Of a stretch of 6,523 nucleotides of DNA, positions 6,473 to 6,523 are shown piece by piece. The notes below the pieces were generated by a model, which saw nothing but the letters and a program-made list of their open reading frames with translations, was not told where the DNA came from and did not search any database. The position numbers were made by a program, and so were the translations under genes. The number at the start of each line of letters is the position of its first letter. Position 1 is the stretch's first letter. Source of the DNA: an uncultured Flavobacteriales bacterium (GTDB taxonomy: Bacteria > Bacteroidota > Bacteroidia > Flavobacteriales_D > Sanyastnellaceae); contig CAJXOV010000128.1 in the NCBI GenBank assembly GCA_913057815.1, positions 1 through 6,523 on the forward strand, written 5' to 3'.

Positions 6473-6505
6473 TAGTCCTAAATAACCGTTACAGGTTTTA
6501 GACTA
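6473..6505 (+). terminator. Imperfect hairpin after the DUF805 gene, possible terminator
   Basis: TAGTC, TAAA and ACC on the left arm (6473-6487) pair with GGT, TTTA and GACTA on the right arm (6494-6505) around a 6-base loop, GTTACA. The stem has 12 base pairs with a one-base bulge (C6478) and a two-base bulge (6483-6484). It starts 16 bases after the stop codon. No run of T follows, only an AT-rich sequence, so it is a poor intrinsic terminator by standard criteria. It may instead be a 3' stabilising stem. Confidence 0.35.
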
Positions 6506-6523
6506 AGATACTTAATTTATTAA

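Noticed and set aside
1..6523. A defence system, mobile element or CRISPR-like array
   Set aside because: None of the six proteins belongs to a defence or mobility family I recognise. There are no long direct or inverted repeats, no transposase or integrase, and no regularly spaced repeats. A surface VWA protein next to membrane enzymes is not enough to propose such a system.

Overview
The window looks like chromosomal DNA of an AT-rich Bacteroidota, probably a marine Cytophagales or Flavobacteriales-type organism. The main evidence is a C-terminal type IX secretion (T9SS) sorting domain on the first protein. The absence of Shine-Dalgarno sequences, -7-like boxes of the Bacteroidota type (TAnnTTTG), and the protein families present all agree. 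All six genes lie on the + strand. I saw no tRNA, rRNA, CRISPR array, transposase, phage gene or integration site.

Layout. Positions 1-1979 hold a large secreted protein that is cut by the left edge. It shows the end of a signal peptide, a carboxypeptidase-regulatory-like beta-sandwich, a disordered acidic stretch, a second Ig-like module, a von Willebrand A (VWA) domain, an acidic linker and a T9SS sorting domain. A 148-bp gap follows, with a candidate promoter at its right end. Positions 2128-5315 form a tight three-gene set with 5-bp and 3-bp spacings: a DUF2461 protein, an integral-membrane sterol desaturase/alkylglycerol monooxygenase-like hydroxylase, and a membrane-anchored calcineurin-type metallophosphoesterase. 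An 82-bp gap with two overlapping perfect palindromes and a second -7-like box precedes a DUF1572/DinB-fold protein (5398-5979). A 66-bp gap with a perfect tandem 8-mer then leads to a small DUF805 membrane protein (6046-6456). An imperfect hairpin lies beyond it. No gene-free stretch exceeds 150 bp.

How the genes may work together. The hydroxylase and the phosphoesterase are both membrane proteins, and in known relatives both activities act on lipids, so the three-gene set may be a membrane-lipid modification unit; this is inference. The VWA protein is probably a surface adhesion or scaffold protein, apparently independent of the others. The DinB-fold and DUF805 genes look like single-gene units of unknown role.

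Novelty. I see no convincing undescribed multi-gene system. The points most worth a second look are the Tat-like motif inside a polytopic phosphoesterase, the two start-proximal -7 boxes suggesting leaderless mRNAs, the palindrome pair, and the cysteines bracketing the VWA domain.
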